Part shown: positions 47,730 to 61,957 of the stretch, in pieces
How positions within the stretch are numbered: the first letter of the stretch is position 1
Layout: the number at the start of each line of letters is the position of its first letter
Origin: Hypoxylon rubiginosum
Lineage: Eukaryota; Ascomycota; Sordariomycetes; Xylariales; Hypoxylaceae
Assembly (NCBI GenBank): GCA_902806565.1
Contig: CADCXA010000017.1
Coordinates: 1-64,000 of the forward strand
Length of the DNA: 64,000 nt
Reading direction: 5' to 3'
Made by a program: the position numbers and the translations under genes
The notes under the pieces: generated by a model
What the model was told of the DNA's origin: nothing
Databases searched by the model: none
Seen by the model: the letters and a program-made list of their open reading frames with translations, nothing else

Positions 47730-49204
47730 ATGATGGATATCCTTCAGGTATGTACATGTCCCTATTAATACGTACCTGGACAGAATATTAACATTTCACG
47801 ATAGCGCTTAGCCCGGTTCTTGGACCGACCTCTCTTCCCCTGGAAGAAGCTCATCATCGGCTTCTCCGTCGCCCAGTACTGCTTCGAAGAATTCCTCTCG
47901 CTCCGACAGTATGGTGTCCTCAAGAAAACGAAGCCCCCGCAGGTGCTCGAGAAAGAGGTTGCGCAAGATGTCTATGATAAGAGTCAGGAATATGGTCGCG
48001 CCAAAGCCAAGTTCGGCTTCGTGAAGGGTCTCTGGGGTCAGGTTCAAAACATTGCCTTCATCCACTACGACGTTCTCCCCAAGCTATGGTCATGGACTGG
48101 CGGCTTCCTCCGTTTCTTTCCCGATCGGTTCAGTGGCGAGATCTCGCACTCCATCGTCTTCGTTCTCACCTTCATCCTGATCCAACAAGCCTTGTCCCTC
48201 CCTGCCAATATTTACCACACGTTCGTCTTGGAAGAGAAGTTCGGATTCAACAAGCAGACTCCGAAACTATTCATTACGGATATGATTAAGTCGAACCTGC
48301 TCGCTTTCCTCTTCGCGCCTCCTATTCTCGCCGGCTTCCTCGCCATCGTGAAGAAGACAGGTACTCAGTTTGTCACCTGGTTATGGCTCTTCACTGCTGT
48401 TCTCCAGGTTTTCATGATAACTGTGTACCCCATCTTCATCCTGCCGTTGTTTAACAAGCTGTCTCCTCTTGAAGAGGGGCAACTGAAGACGCAAACGGAA
48501 GCGTTGGCAAAGAAGCTAAAGTTTCCTCTTCACGAATTGTTTGTAATTGACGGTAGCAAACGCAGTGCGCACAGCAATGCCTACTTCTTCGGACTTCCGT
48601 GGAAAAAGCACATCGTCATTTATGACACGCTGATCGAAAAGAGCAAGTCTGAGGAGGTCGTCGCAGTCCTCGCACACGAGCTCGGCCATTGGAGTCTGGG
48701 TCATACGACCAAGCTTTTTGGGATTTCGCAGGTACGTTCAGATCTTCCAACTCATGAATTTTCCACACTAACAGTTAGCAGCTTAATGTGTTCTACATCT
48801 TCAGCCTGTTCTCAGTCTTCATCAACAACTCGTCTCTCTACGCCGACTTTGGATTCACCAAGGAGCACCCCATCATCATCGGTTTCATCTTATTCTCGGA
48901 TGCATTGGCTCCCATGGACCTTGTCATCAAGCTACTAATGAACATCATGAGCCGTCGTTTCGAATTCCAGGCAGACGAGTTCGCTCACAACCTTGGTTAT
49001 AAGACGGAGCTAGCTTCCTCGCTCATTAAGCTCCAGATCCAGAACCTTAGCACCATGGATGCGGACTGGATGTATGCGAGCTACCACTTCTCCCACCCTA
49101 TTCTTTCGGAGAGACTGAAGGCATTGAACTGGACACCTACCAGAAAGGTGGTTGAGGAAAAGTCGGAGGATGGCGTTGAGAAGGCCAGCGGAAGAGAACT
49201 ATAG
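47730..49204 (+). CDS. ste24: CAAX prenyl protease 1 (Ste24 family)
   Basis: Exons 47730-47747, 47805-48731 and 48782-49204 give 455 residues; all junctions fall between codons. The six-codon first exon (MMDILQ) was placed because exon 2 continues RLARFLDRPLFPWKKL, the normal N-terminus. Several membrane segments follow. The zinc motif is HELGHW (His297, Glu298, His301), with the third ligand in FEFQADEFA of the last exon. KRSAHSNAYFFG and FINNSSLYADFGF are family marks. It trims prenylated proteins such as a-factor-like pheromone in the ER or inner nuclear membrane. It is a conserved housekeeping gene and unlikely to belong to the polyketide cluster. Confidence 0.96.
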
Positions 49205-49663
49205 ACATGGGATATTGAGTCTCCGGACAAAATAGTGTACCATTAGATTCCCATATGACAGATTTGTGTGATTATGCAGACAATACCGAGTATTGTCCCA
49301 ATATCATGCAATTTTTCGCGATTTCAATTCATGACCAAGATTTATTTTTCCCGAACCATCACTTGGTCCGTGATTTGGAGCGAAAGATTACACGGACCAC
49401 TTCCTTTTAATACTGTGATGCTTATAACACATATTATTCTGTTAAGTGGGATAAGTTTAATTAGTGACGTTTTAACGCGTGCTTGCTTGCATTGCCCCAC
49501 CATCGCCCCTGCAAGCTTTCAGACGCGACGCGATTCACGCGAAGCCATTTATTCCCATAAACTTGTTCTAACCCTAATCCTAACCCGAATCCTAAGCCTA
49601 AGCCCAAGTCTAACCGTAACACTTCTCCTGCTTCCCATCGACTCTATATACGCATACGCAGTC
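49205..49663. other. intergenic, polymerase delta promoter
   Basis: 459 bp upstream of the polymerase gene. A degenerate telomere-like hexamer array lies at 49572-49619 and a TATATACG box about 25 bp further on. The frame is open through part of this region, but without a reason to start before the ATG at 49664. Confidence 0.6.
49572..49619 (+). repeat. eight telomere-like CCCTAA-type hexamers
   Basis: Eight successive hexamers in register: CCCTAA, TCCTAA, CCCGAA, TCCTAA, GCCTAA, GCCCAA, GTCTAA, CCGTAA. The first is preceded by TAA, giving TAACCCTAA (a telobox). The array ends 44 bp before the polymerase delta ATG. Confidence 0.75.
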
Positions 49664-52600
49664 ATGGCCAGCAAATTTCTACCTCAGAAGCGTGCTCTTA
49701 GCGATGCTTCTAATCGCCGAAACATACCTTCCACCCCATCTGCGAAGAAACCACGTCTAGAGCCACTTACTTCTTCGCCCGCATCACGACTGAACAGCTC
49801 CCAGCAAGGCCCTGGCTCAAAGCTAGCCTCTACACAACCCAAAAGCACTTTCGAATCAGAAGTCCTTGAGAAGCTCAGTCAAGACATTTCAGAGCTAAAG
49901 CAGACCAACTCAGAGAAAGACCAAGCATGGGAACGCCCACCCGTCGTCGATTTCAACCCCGAGCGAGATAATCTTATCTTCCAGCAGATAGAAGCTGAAG
50001 AAGGTACCCTTCATGGCAACAGAACCGCTATCAAGCTCTTCGGAGTGACTGAGAATGGCCACTCTGTCATGCTTCACGTCACCGACTTCAAGCACTATCT
50101 TTACGTAGCTGCTCCAGTCTCTTTCACCCCCCAAGACTGCGAACCGTACAAAGCCTATCTCGAGGCTCAAGTAGGACAAACTCAGCCTGTCATATACTCT
50201 TGCAGCCTATGCCTAAGAGAGGATATATATGGCTTCCAAGGCAATACCCAAAGCCCCTACATCAAGGTCACAGTCACAGACCCAAAATTCATCCCAAGAG
50301 TGCGCTCGGCATTCGAAAAGAATGACGGAAGGGAAGCAAATTGGAAGGGAATGTGGAAGGGGGTGGACGGAGGTATAAGGACATTTGATAACCTTCAATA
50401 TGTCTTGCGATTTATGGTGGATTGCAAGGTAGGTGGCCTTAATCATTGCATCGAGGAGAATATACTAATTGTTCTAGATCCCCGGAATGTCATGGGTAGA
50501 AGCACCTGCCAAAGCGTACCGCCTTATCGGAGAGAACCAACGACATTCTAGCTGCCAAATCGAAGCCGAGATTAGCTACCAAGACTTGATTTCCCACGAA
50601 CCGAAAGGCGAATGGTCAAAGATGGCCCCCTTGCGAATACTATCTTTCGATATTGAATGTGCTGGACGTAAGGGAATCTTCCCAGAGGCGGACAAGGATC
50701 CAGTCATCCAAATTGCCAACGTCGTAACGCGCTACGGAGAAAGCAAGCCCTTCGTTCGGAACGTATTCTGCCTCGACAAAACGAGTCCCATCGTAGCGAC
50801 ACAAATTCTCGAGTTCGAGAGGGAGGGTGATATGCTGATTTCCTGGAAGCGATTCCTCGACAAAGTTGATCCTGATCTAATCACTGGTTACAACATTTGC
50901 AACTTCGATTTCCCGTACTTGTTAGACCGCGCGAAGCACCTAAAGGTCCGCGACTTCGAGTATTGGACTCGTTTACACAATGTCAAATCTTACTTCAAGG
51001 ATACCAACTTCTCCAGCAAGCAGATGGGCAACCGAGACACGAAGGCCACGAACACGAACGGGCGACTCCAGTTGGATCTGCTGCAGCTGATTCAGCGCGA
51101 CCACCATCTGAGAAGTTACACGCTGAACTCGGTGTGTTCTCATTTCCTAGGAGAGCAGAAAGAAGACGTCCACTACACGATGATCACCGAGTTGTTCAAC
51201 GGCACGCCAGAGTCCAGACGACGTCTAGCGTTGTACTGCTTGAAGGATGCCTATCTGCCTCAGAGACTGATGGACAAGCTTTCCTGCCTTGCCAATTATA
51301 CAGAAATGGCCAGAGTCACGGGTGTTCCATTCAACTTCCTCCTTTCACGTGGACAACAAGTCAAGTTCATGAGCCAACTATTCCGAAAGGCTCTAGAGCA
51401 GAAGCTTGTAATTCCGAATATGAAGTCGGAAAGTTCAGATGACCAGTACGAAGGTGCCACAGTCATTGAACCTACTCGAGGTTTCTACGATGTGCCTATC
51501 GCAACTCTCGATTTTGCGTCGCTATACCCCAGTATCATGCAGGCGCATAACCTGTGTTACACGACTCTTGTGAACAAGAAAGCTGTAGAGAAGTTTGACC
51601 TCAAGAAAGACGAAGATTATATCGTTACGCCAAATGGCGACATGTTCGTCACGGTCAAGCAACGCAAGGGTCTCCTAGCCCAGATTCTTGAAGAATTGCT
51701 CTCGGCAAGAAAGCAGGCCAAGAGGGAATTGGCCGTCGAAACCGACCCTTTCAAGAAAGCCGTATTGAACGGTCGACAGCTTGCCTTGAAGGTGAGTGCC
51801 AACAGTGTGTACGGTCTTACAGGTGCAACAACGGGCAAGCTTCCTTGCCTGGAGATTGCCAGTAGTACCACAAGTTTTGGCCGACAGATGATTGAGAAGA
51901 CGAAAGCCGAGGTGGAGAAGAAGTACACGGTAGCCAATGGCTATTCTCATGATGCTCAGGTTATTTATGGCGACACTGATTCCGTCATGGTAAAGTTCGG
52001 AACAAAAGACCTCGCTGAAGCGATGAAACTTGGCGAAGAAGCGGCATCTTTTGTGTCATCAAAATTCGTTAAACCCATCAAGCTAGAATTCGAGAAAGTC
52101 TACTACCCCTATCTGCTGATCAACAAAAAACGTTACGCCGGCCTCTTCTGGACACGGCCCGAGAAGTTCGACAAGATGGATACCAAAGGTATTGAGACGG
52201 TCAGAAGAGATAACTGTCTCCTGGTACAGACGGTCATCGAAAAAGTTCTCCGAATGATCTTGATCGACCAAGATGTTCAGGGAGCCCAGGAGTAAGTTTT
52301 GCCATCTCCTATTCCCAGAATGGATCATATTAACCAGCGTTGCAGTTACGTCAAAGACACAATTGCAGATCTATTACAGAACAAGGTTGATATGTCGAAG
52401 CTCGTGATCACAAAGGCTCTCACGAAGGAAAACTACGATGCCAAGCAAGCCCACGTCGAGCTCTGGCTACGCATGAAAGAACGAGATCCAGGCTCTGCGC
52501 CTGCGTTAGGAGATCGAGTGGCGTACGTCATGATCAAGGGTGCGCGCGGGTCGAAGAACTTCGAACGCTCGGAAGACCCTATCTACGTTCTAGAGAACAA

Positions 52601-53087
52601 CGTTCCTATCGACACAAGATATTACCTAGATAATCAGCTGGCCAAGCCTCTAGGACGTATCTTCGATCCTATCCTAGGAGAGACCAAGTCGAGGTCGCTC
52701 CTCACCGGTGACCACACGCGTTCCATCTCAGTCGCAGCGCCGGCTGTGGGTGGTCTCATGAAATTTGCAAAGAAGACCATGACATGCATGGGTTGCAAGA
52801 AGCCGCTTTCGAGCAAGGAGGAGAGCGGCGGTGCCGTCTGTTCTAACTGCGCACCACGCGTAGGCGAACTGTACAAAAAGACATTAGACAAGGTATCGGA
52901 CCTCGAAGTCCGGTTTGGGCGACTATGGACCCAGTGCCAAAGATGCCAGGGGAGCATGCACTGCGAGGTCATCTGCAGCAGCAAGGACTGCCCGATCTTC
53001 TACATGCGTATGAAGGCCAAAAAGGACGTGGAGGATGGCAATAAGGAGTTGAAGCGGTTCGACCTCGACCAATCAGCCATATGGTGA
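49664..53087 (+). CDS. pol3: DNA polymerase delta catalytic subunit
   Basis: Exons 49664-50428, 50478-52291 and 52346-53087 give 1106 residues, the normal size. The N-terminus is basic with a nuclear-localisation-like AKKPRLEP. Exonuclease motif I is FDIEC (Asp313, Glu315) and motif II lies in [11 protein letters not shown]. Polymerase motif A is [16 protein letters not shown], motif B is [12 protein letters not shown], and motif C is YGDTDSV (Asp754, Asp756). The C-terminus has the zinc module CysA from Cys1007 (CMGC) and CysB from Cys1057 (CQRC, then CSSKDC) for the [4Fe-4S] cluster and the B subunit. All catalytic residues are present. It is lagging-strand replicative polymerase in the nucleus. 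The ATG at 49664 starts [10 protein letters not shown]; a longer open frame upstream is untranslated leader. Confidence 0.98.
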
Positions 53088-55238
53088 TGAACAGAAATCG
53101 GGCTGTACGGTTTTCAATGGGTGCTAGGCGTTACGAAGGAAGCACGAGCAGTGCATTGGAGTCCCAGGACCCGGGTTAAGCATGTACTTTAAGGAATATC
53201 GCGGGCCATAATATCGTTTTTCAAGAGTTGGCGCAGTGGGAGGCGAGGATACCATACAATAACGTTACTAGTCAAGTAATCCTTGGGATTTATTCCGTCC
53301 ACCGATCATCACACGAGCAACCAGATACCTATCTACCCAGCTAATATGATACCCCTTAAGAACGCGTACCCGGATTGCTCCGATTCCGGAACATCTCGGT
53401 GGGATGAGAGAGAAAAAATTGATCGGAGGGAAATTGGCTGTCAATTACGCAATATATATACATTCTCGAGATCTTACTGGATCAGCCTTTTCCCATCCAA
53501 TGCAAGACGCAGGGTCCACGATGGTGAAGCCGAGATCTTAGTAGGGTCGTTCCGCGAGCGGCGGGGGGGAATTTCAATCTTCAGCACACCCTTGTACGCA
53601 TCGAGCCCTACCACATGGGAATCCATTGACGAAAATTTTGGTGTCGTCGCAAACACAACTGACGAATCACGGACCGATGATAAGATGCCGCACAGCTGTG
53701 GGCCTTGGAGGGCCGGCCAGCTTACAAGCTTCTTGTTTCTCCGGGTCACCATCCCTACCGCAGCCCGTAGGGCAGTCCAATTGCGCTCGCTGGTTGGCTG
53801 GTCCCGTTCTAGATTCACCATTCAGCTGGAGCTCCGAGCTCCCCCACACAAAGAACCGATCATGATTTTGTGGTACTATGTAGAACGACGAACTCCGTCA
53901 CCGCTGTACCTTTCATATACGCATTTCAACTTCTAACAAATACGCCGTTACGCTCGTGAGTTAGCATAATGGCTTACGTACCCTAGATGCCGTTGTACAG
54001 ACAGCAAATGACAGATATGCTATGCGGTTTAGGTTGCCGTCAGAATGGCGTTGTTGGAAATGCAACCTCCCACACACCCAGTCGGGCTTACGCTGTGACC
54101 TTTCCCTTGCAATTGCATATATTTACAACGACGCAACTCGGAACGGCCGTGAAAACTTTTTATACACATAACATGTGTATACCTGTACCTATATTACTTA
54201 TCTAAGGTATATACGATGGAAGGCCACAGCACAAGCCTGATTGGTTGTGCGGGAGGGATACAACTTAAACGACGCTATTCCGGCCGCTACTCTAGCTCGT
54301 TCCGGAGAAGATAAGATACCTCCTAGCCTTACGCATCATCATATCGGCCAATATACGGAATCGCCGACTACGCTCTGAGATCACAAGCCGGGAAGAACTC
54401 GAGGAGCTGGATCTACGATGGACTAGACTGAGGCATATAACTCGATCTTGCATCGATGGATCAGCAATTACCTCGCTTGCCTCGTCAGACAGGGGGAAGC
54501 AGAAAGGAAGAAGAAGAAAATTCAGCTAGAGTCGTGACCATGAGCCAGGCACCCCCCTCGAAACCCCCCACACATCTTCTGCCCTAGACAGTTGAGGCTA
54601 CATACAAGCTTACCTTGGACCTGGGTCCGATTAGCGAACAATTGTAGTCATTGAAGTCAAACCTCATGTTTCCCCCCTGGAACGCCCCCTACACAATGGC
54701 AACGTATGGACATGTAGGTAGTAAAGCAAATAGCCTTGATCGGCACAAACAGCCCATGGCACGTTCACCAAATATGGACTGATGAGCGTTGGTCGATGGA
54801 GAGGCGAAGACCGATGACGGGTTGTGCCTGTCCAAGCAAGCTGGCAAGCTGGCAAGCTCCTCGGCTTTAGACCTCAGGTTACTAGGAGATACCTAAGTAT
54901 TCATAGCAAACGATTTACGGATATAATGTGGCACCTCCTTCCTCGACCTCCCTCGCTAGTTTGCTTCTCTTGACATTCGAATAATAGAGTCTGCCTTAGG
55001 ACACCAACATTGTCATTTCTATTGCCCATTGCTGTCGCCCATTGTTCTTTGTTTGCACAGTATCCACGTGCACCTTTCCCCAAACCTATATAAATCACTT
55101 GACTATTCCACGAGACTTGACCTTTTCTTCCTCTCCCACTTCAAGCAATTCACGAAACACGCACTCTTGAGATACCCAATTCCCATTGATACCCTTTTTT
55201 CTTACTACACAAAACAAATCACCTACATTCCAGCCAAA
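53088..55238. other. intergenic, no supported gene
   Basis: About 2.1 kb. A 217-codon frame on the plus strand (53283-53936) begins with TTG, has no domain I know and looks low in coding quality, so it is not annotated. CT-rich and TATA sequences near 55087-55200 belong to the glutamate dehydrogenase promoter. Confidence 0.55.
55087..55094 (+). promoter_or_regulatory. TATA box of glutamate dehydrogenase gene
   Basis: TATATAAA at 145 bp before the ATG, followed by a pyrimidine-rich leader (TTTTCTTCCTCTCCC), the usual layout of a strongly expressed fungal gene. Confidence 0.5.
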
Positions 55239-56814
<1,576 letters not shown>

Positions 56815-59800
56815 AAGGCTAAGCTAAGCTGAGGAACTAAGGGGGAGTTCGGTAGGACAGCATCATCATCGTCACCGGTGAGCTAGGATCTGCTCCGGTG
56901 AACCTTTGAGATGGGTTGCGTTTGCGTTTTAGGTTAGGTTACCTGGCTGGCGTTGGGAGTTGGGCAGTACTAAGGGTCGGGGGCTGCGGCCGTATGAAAA
57001 AAATCTTGGCCAGCGATCCTGACGAGAGTCTTTTACAACACGAAAAAAGGCCCAAGGCAAACTCCCAAGGCCTACTCGAGAATTAAGGTTCATTATAGCT
57101 AGGTAGACGAAAAAGAAATACTACGATGCGTTTTCTCCCTTTTTTCACAATGCAGTTTTTATTCGCCCGGAGACAGAACGTTCCGAGAGAAGGGAGAATA
57201 CGGTAGATGATCGCGTGCTATCACATACCGAAACTATTTCTAAGCCTTCCGTCATACATATACATACGTGGTCAACGATGATAGATGATGCCGCCTACGA
57301 TCCGACGAGGCTCTCGGTGGATCCTCCCTGGCGTGCGGCGTAGTGGAGCGCTAGCAATCGAAGAAAAGTGAGGCCTACTTACATACATGCCTACCTCGTA
57401 GGATGGAGATATCCAGAATTGAGTGCTACTGAGGTTACGCCGATGCTACCCTACTTGTTATACCTAGACGATATATGCATGTACAATACATAGATCGCTA
57501 CATAAGTTCAGTTTGAGTAAAAGTAGGCAGGCTATGTCAGCTCGGTTATGTAGCATTACATACCGCTACAGAATCCCGGGATGCGACGCTACAGGCGCGG
57601 ATGGGGGGGCCACACGACGGCGGCAATGGAAACGTCTTGTCTTTGAAGGGTTTACGAACGAGCTTTTGGAAACGGGCTTGAGGGATAGGCGGGTTTGGGA
57701 GGTTTCGTTTCGTCATTGCTACGAACTGCGTTGCCGTGATGGGTAGAAGTACGATGCTGTTTCGGATGTTGGACGTTCGTTATACGTTGGGTACTGCGAG
57801 CGGCAGTAGGCGGTTCGGTTCGAGTTGGGATTGGCGAATGGGGGGTATAAGACGGCCAGAGTGGCCTGGATAATTGGGGATGTATGTACTTGGATTTGTA
57901 AGAGTAGGCAAGGGTTAATCTGTCCTGGTAGCTCGTCCAGAATAAGGGGGATAAATCGTCTAGAGGCAAAACCGCCGACGACATAGCGAATTTGATAATC
58001 CGGGTGTTATATGTGACTTTCGGGGGCCAATCCTCAAATGCTAGTGCTGACCTTCACTTCGTATCGTCTAATTCATAGAGCAACGGGGCGCGGTAATTCT
58101 GGAATGCTTTCGCTTACCAAGGACTGTCATCCCTCATCGTTCTTGGCTACGGCGGTTCAGATAAAGGATAGGGACAACGCCCGAGCAAGATTCAGTTTCC
58201 GATGGGCTGTTGGTGGTGGTTGCTCGTAACTGATACCGGGGCAGTGGACGAGGTAGCTAGAACCGGGAAATTTGGCCAGGGATGGCCTTGTCGCCATGTG
58301 AGAATCTTACCCTGATCTAAATCATTTCTAGACCCCGGGTCTCAGCCACTCTACTCACCCCCCCTGCCAACCACCCTATATACCGGAGCGTCTTAATGCA
58401 TCATACATACATCGAACGTACATAATGCACAGAAATCGTCGATAGGTAAGCAAGTCACAAGCTGGTGAGGCGAGCGAGGCTAGCAACGACTTTCGGTCAA
58501 GAAAGCGGTCGTCGCTTTCGACAGGTTACCTCTTAGGCTCTCACTGGCATGGCCGTTCCGGGATGTAGTAGGAGGAGTCTATCACCTCTCGGCCTCGTTA
58601 TTTAGTCTTCATCAAAGGAGATCAAGTCAAAGTACCCTGGTATAATTCGGGCCGTTGGAGGCGATGAGAACGTGAGTGGCGGCGGGGGTTGAGACAAATC
58701 ATAAATTCCCCTGTGTCGTTGTGTCATTGTACGACAGCGCGACCTCGAACGTGGGATCCTTTCCGATCGGAATCCAGCCGATTCATAGGACAATTTCCCA
58801 CAAGAATATGTTCCGCTGGGTGGGCTGATGCTGACGAGGCCGTATTGCAACATACCAGTGCCGCAAAATGTGGCTCGGATGGTGTCTAACGTTGCCATCA
58901 TGTAGGGCAGGATCTTGTGTGTGCTGAACGGCAGGCTACATCCGATATGCGAGAAGGAGACAAGAATAGGTAGCCAAAGACGAAATGCTAGCTTTGCTAT
59001 TTTCCCCCCTTCCTTCCTTGTGCGACGTGCGAAACGGAGCACAATGAGAGCTGACGGCGGGGAAGTACAACAGCAATATACAAGCGGTGTCACTGTCACC
59101 GCGTCGCTTACTACTATATCGAAAGCGGTATCGTGTAGAGGTTTCGCTTGGATGACACGAGATAGATGGCACGACAGCAAATCGTTCTCCCACACCGTTT
59201 CTCTAGTCTTGATTGTACCTGCAGTCGAAAATATCATTGATCAATTAAAAATAGAAGTTGGAGTTCATGAAAAATATCTACCTTTTAAGACCTCATATAC
59301 ATAGTCACTTAAGCAATTGACGAAGGTTTCGACGGTGGGACATCTCGCTTAATGTAAGATATCGTTATAGGAAAAGTTCATAATTAAAAGCGTAGCCAAT
59401 CAGACTCAATATCCGACCTCCTTCTTTTCATAGGATCGTAGAAAACGGAGCATTAACGTCTTAACCGCATCCTCCGCAAACTTTCCATCCCGGTCTCCAC
59501 GTTCAATTTGCTGGGGGCTCCGTGATGGAGGGCAGTAATATTGAGTCGCATCCAGAAGATGATGTTATCCTTTGCGCCATATCATCGCCTCGCAGTGTCG
59601 TTTGATAAAAGGCCTACCTACCTAGGTACATACTACATAAGACTACATACAGACTACGGGCCGACAATGCCGGCCATAAAATTGACGTCGACCAAGAGCC
59701 TCCCAATATTCAAACAAACATAATGCCGCAATAGTACTTATCACTTTTCAGTTATTGATATTGGTATAGGCGAACTAGACCTTACTTCTTTCGACGTTTT

Positions 59801-61957
59801 CAGCCCCGAGATTTGTCAATCCGTCAGTCTGTCAGTCTAGGTACTCGGCCTTTCTCCAACAACCCCTGACTAGTGGCTGAACTTTTACGCCTAGGTATAT
59901 GTTTTTGATGATACGGTACACTACACTAGGGTCTGCTAATTATGGACGCTAGATCCATCAATCTCGATTCTCGCGGGTTCCTTTTTTTATCCCAAGGACT
60001 TTAGCACTTGAATGCCAGTCTGCTTCAGTCCTAGATTGGCAGAGTCCCGAAATAGCTGCTGCTCTTATCTACAAGCAGCCATAATAAGCTGCTAAGAGAG
60101 GATTGCACTTGGCATCATATTACCGCCGTAGCTAACATAAGCAAGGGAGAGCGTTGCCTCCCTTGCATTCTCATTGGATACTCCAGTCTCAGCCCGTAGA
60201 CGGGGGTGCCTGGCGTGGCTGAAACTATGAAACGGGGCCTAAGGTCTCCCCATTTCGAAGACAACATTTGTCGATATCACAGCAATGGTAGCGAAGACAT
60301 CCGCATCGAGTCTCCCGGCGAGTTTATACGGTGTTTTCCGACTGACCAACTACGATGGCCATGATTGATATTACTTGTACGACTCAAGGATGCTACGCGA
60401 GCACTACATACGTAGCTTGGCAGGTAAAGAATGAAGGTGTTGGAATTACCAAGAACCGTAGGTATATCCTCATAACACATCAGCACATACACCCAGGTTG
60501 CTCATAACACTATATCTAGATTAACAATGAATTGGTTTACGATCAGATTGCCTATCCCGAAAGAAGATGCATACTTAGGCCTCTTCCGATTCGAGTCCGT
60601 TCATTGGCCAATCATGTCGTATCTTCTCATGTATCAATGACGAAAAGAGAAATCGGCGCTCTGGGATTGTTCCACTATTGGAGCCATTGGGGTCGGCAAA
60701 GCCACACGTTCTCCAACCCCCCTGCCTCCTCACCCTTGCAACGTTCCTTGTACGTTTTCGTCGACGTCCCTGGCTCATTCTCATTATGAAGAAAATTTCG
60801 ATGGGAAAACTACCATGGCCCCGGGCCATGAAGAAACAACCCAAGCGGGAGCACCCGTCCTAACTATGGTACTGTCAGGGGGCGGGTTATTCTTCAATGG
60901 CAAGCGGAAACATTGGACAGGGCCAACTGTATTAACCAACACCGACATCAACACCAAGACTTGTTATCACATAGGCAAGTTACGCATATAGTCGTTATAT
61001 TGATGACGATGACAAGCACGATATTACACTACCACATGGTTGGCAGTATTCACAAGCACAAGAGTAGATCTCACTCCTTTTCTCACCCCGCTAAAAGTTT
61101 AGTTAACATGGGTCCAAAATGCCTACCCCCATCCCTATCTAATGGCCATTTTCGGGGGTCTAGCTCCACCCTTGTGTCCTTTTTGCTCTGTGATACGTAC
61201 CTACTGGGCAGCTAGGTATGTACCTAAGGTAATATCGCGTTTCTAGTTAGCATCGTCCGTTTTGCAGTTCAGCTAACAAGATACACTATTATTGGATATG
61301 TCCCGAACTGTTTGTCCACTCGGTCGCCCAATCGCGTGTAGGGGACGGTAAGCTCGGCAGACAGCTCGCTAACGTTGAGTATTACTTGGAGATACCCATA
61401 TGGGCTGACGATCCTTGCTTCATTTTCAGCCCTGCCTCAGCGGGCAAGGGTCTGCGCCGCCCCTGGTCTCTCTTCACTTGCAGTAGTGTCTGCAAGATGT
61501 GAACAGAACGGTTATTGTCCTGCAGTAGGTCGTGATGCATTCCATATCCCGTAATCCGTCGATCCTCGGCCTCTCGTTCATTGTCCATAGTACAACAAAA
61601 GGGCTTAGATTAGGTAGCCATCCACCAAGACCGGCCTTGACCGAGAAAAGAGCCAGTGTCCCTCAGTGTCCCTCTAGATATATGAAGCCACAGTCCTGCG
61701 AGGCGCGAGATGACAGTCCCATCTCTCTACCTAGCTACCATTCCCGTAAACCCTGCATATCATCTTATATCCTAGTCATACCTCAGTTTTTTAAATCCTC
61801 CCGCTAAGCTGACCTGCTCTTCTAAGATCTTCTCAGTGACACTCATCTACTTTTCCATTCCTGTTAAAAGGGCACTGGCAGAATCTTACTTTGCCGGCCT
61901 TTACCAAGGCCAATCTTGCGATCTCATCCCTTCCGGCAAGTCAAATTCATAATCACG
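56815..61957. other. 5.1-kb stretch without a supported gene
   Basis: Frames of 110 (minus, 57984-57652) and 211 codons (minus, 59237-58602) exist but show no domain, poor coding character and no splice partners that I can find. TACCTACCTAGGTAC-type runs occur near 59613 and 61195. It may hold long 3' and 5' regions of the flanking genes or a non-coding transcript. Confidence 0.55.

Noticed and set aside
49572..49619. Chromosome end marked by telomere repeats
   Set aside because: The array is short and degenerate and is flanked on both sides by housekeeping genes, so it is interstitial.
53283..53936. 217-codon frame on the plus strand
   Set aside because: Starts with TTG, has no known domain and low coding quality; transcript data would be needed to keep it.
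58602..59237. 211-codon frame on the minus strand
   Set aside because: No domain, odd composition and no splice partners.
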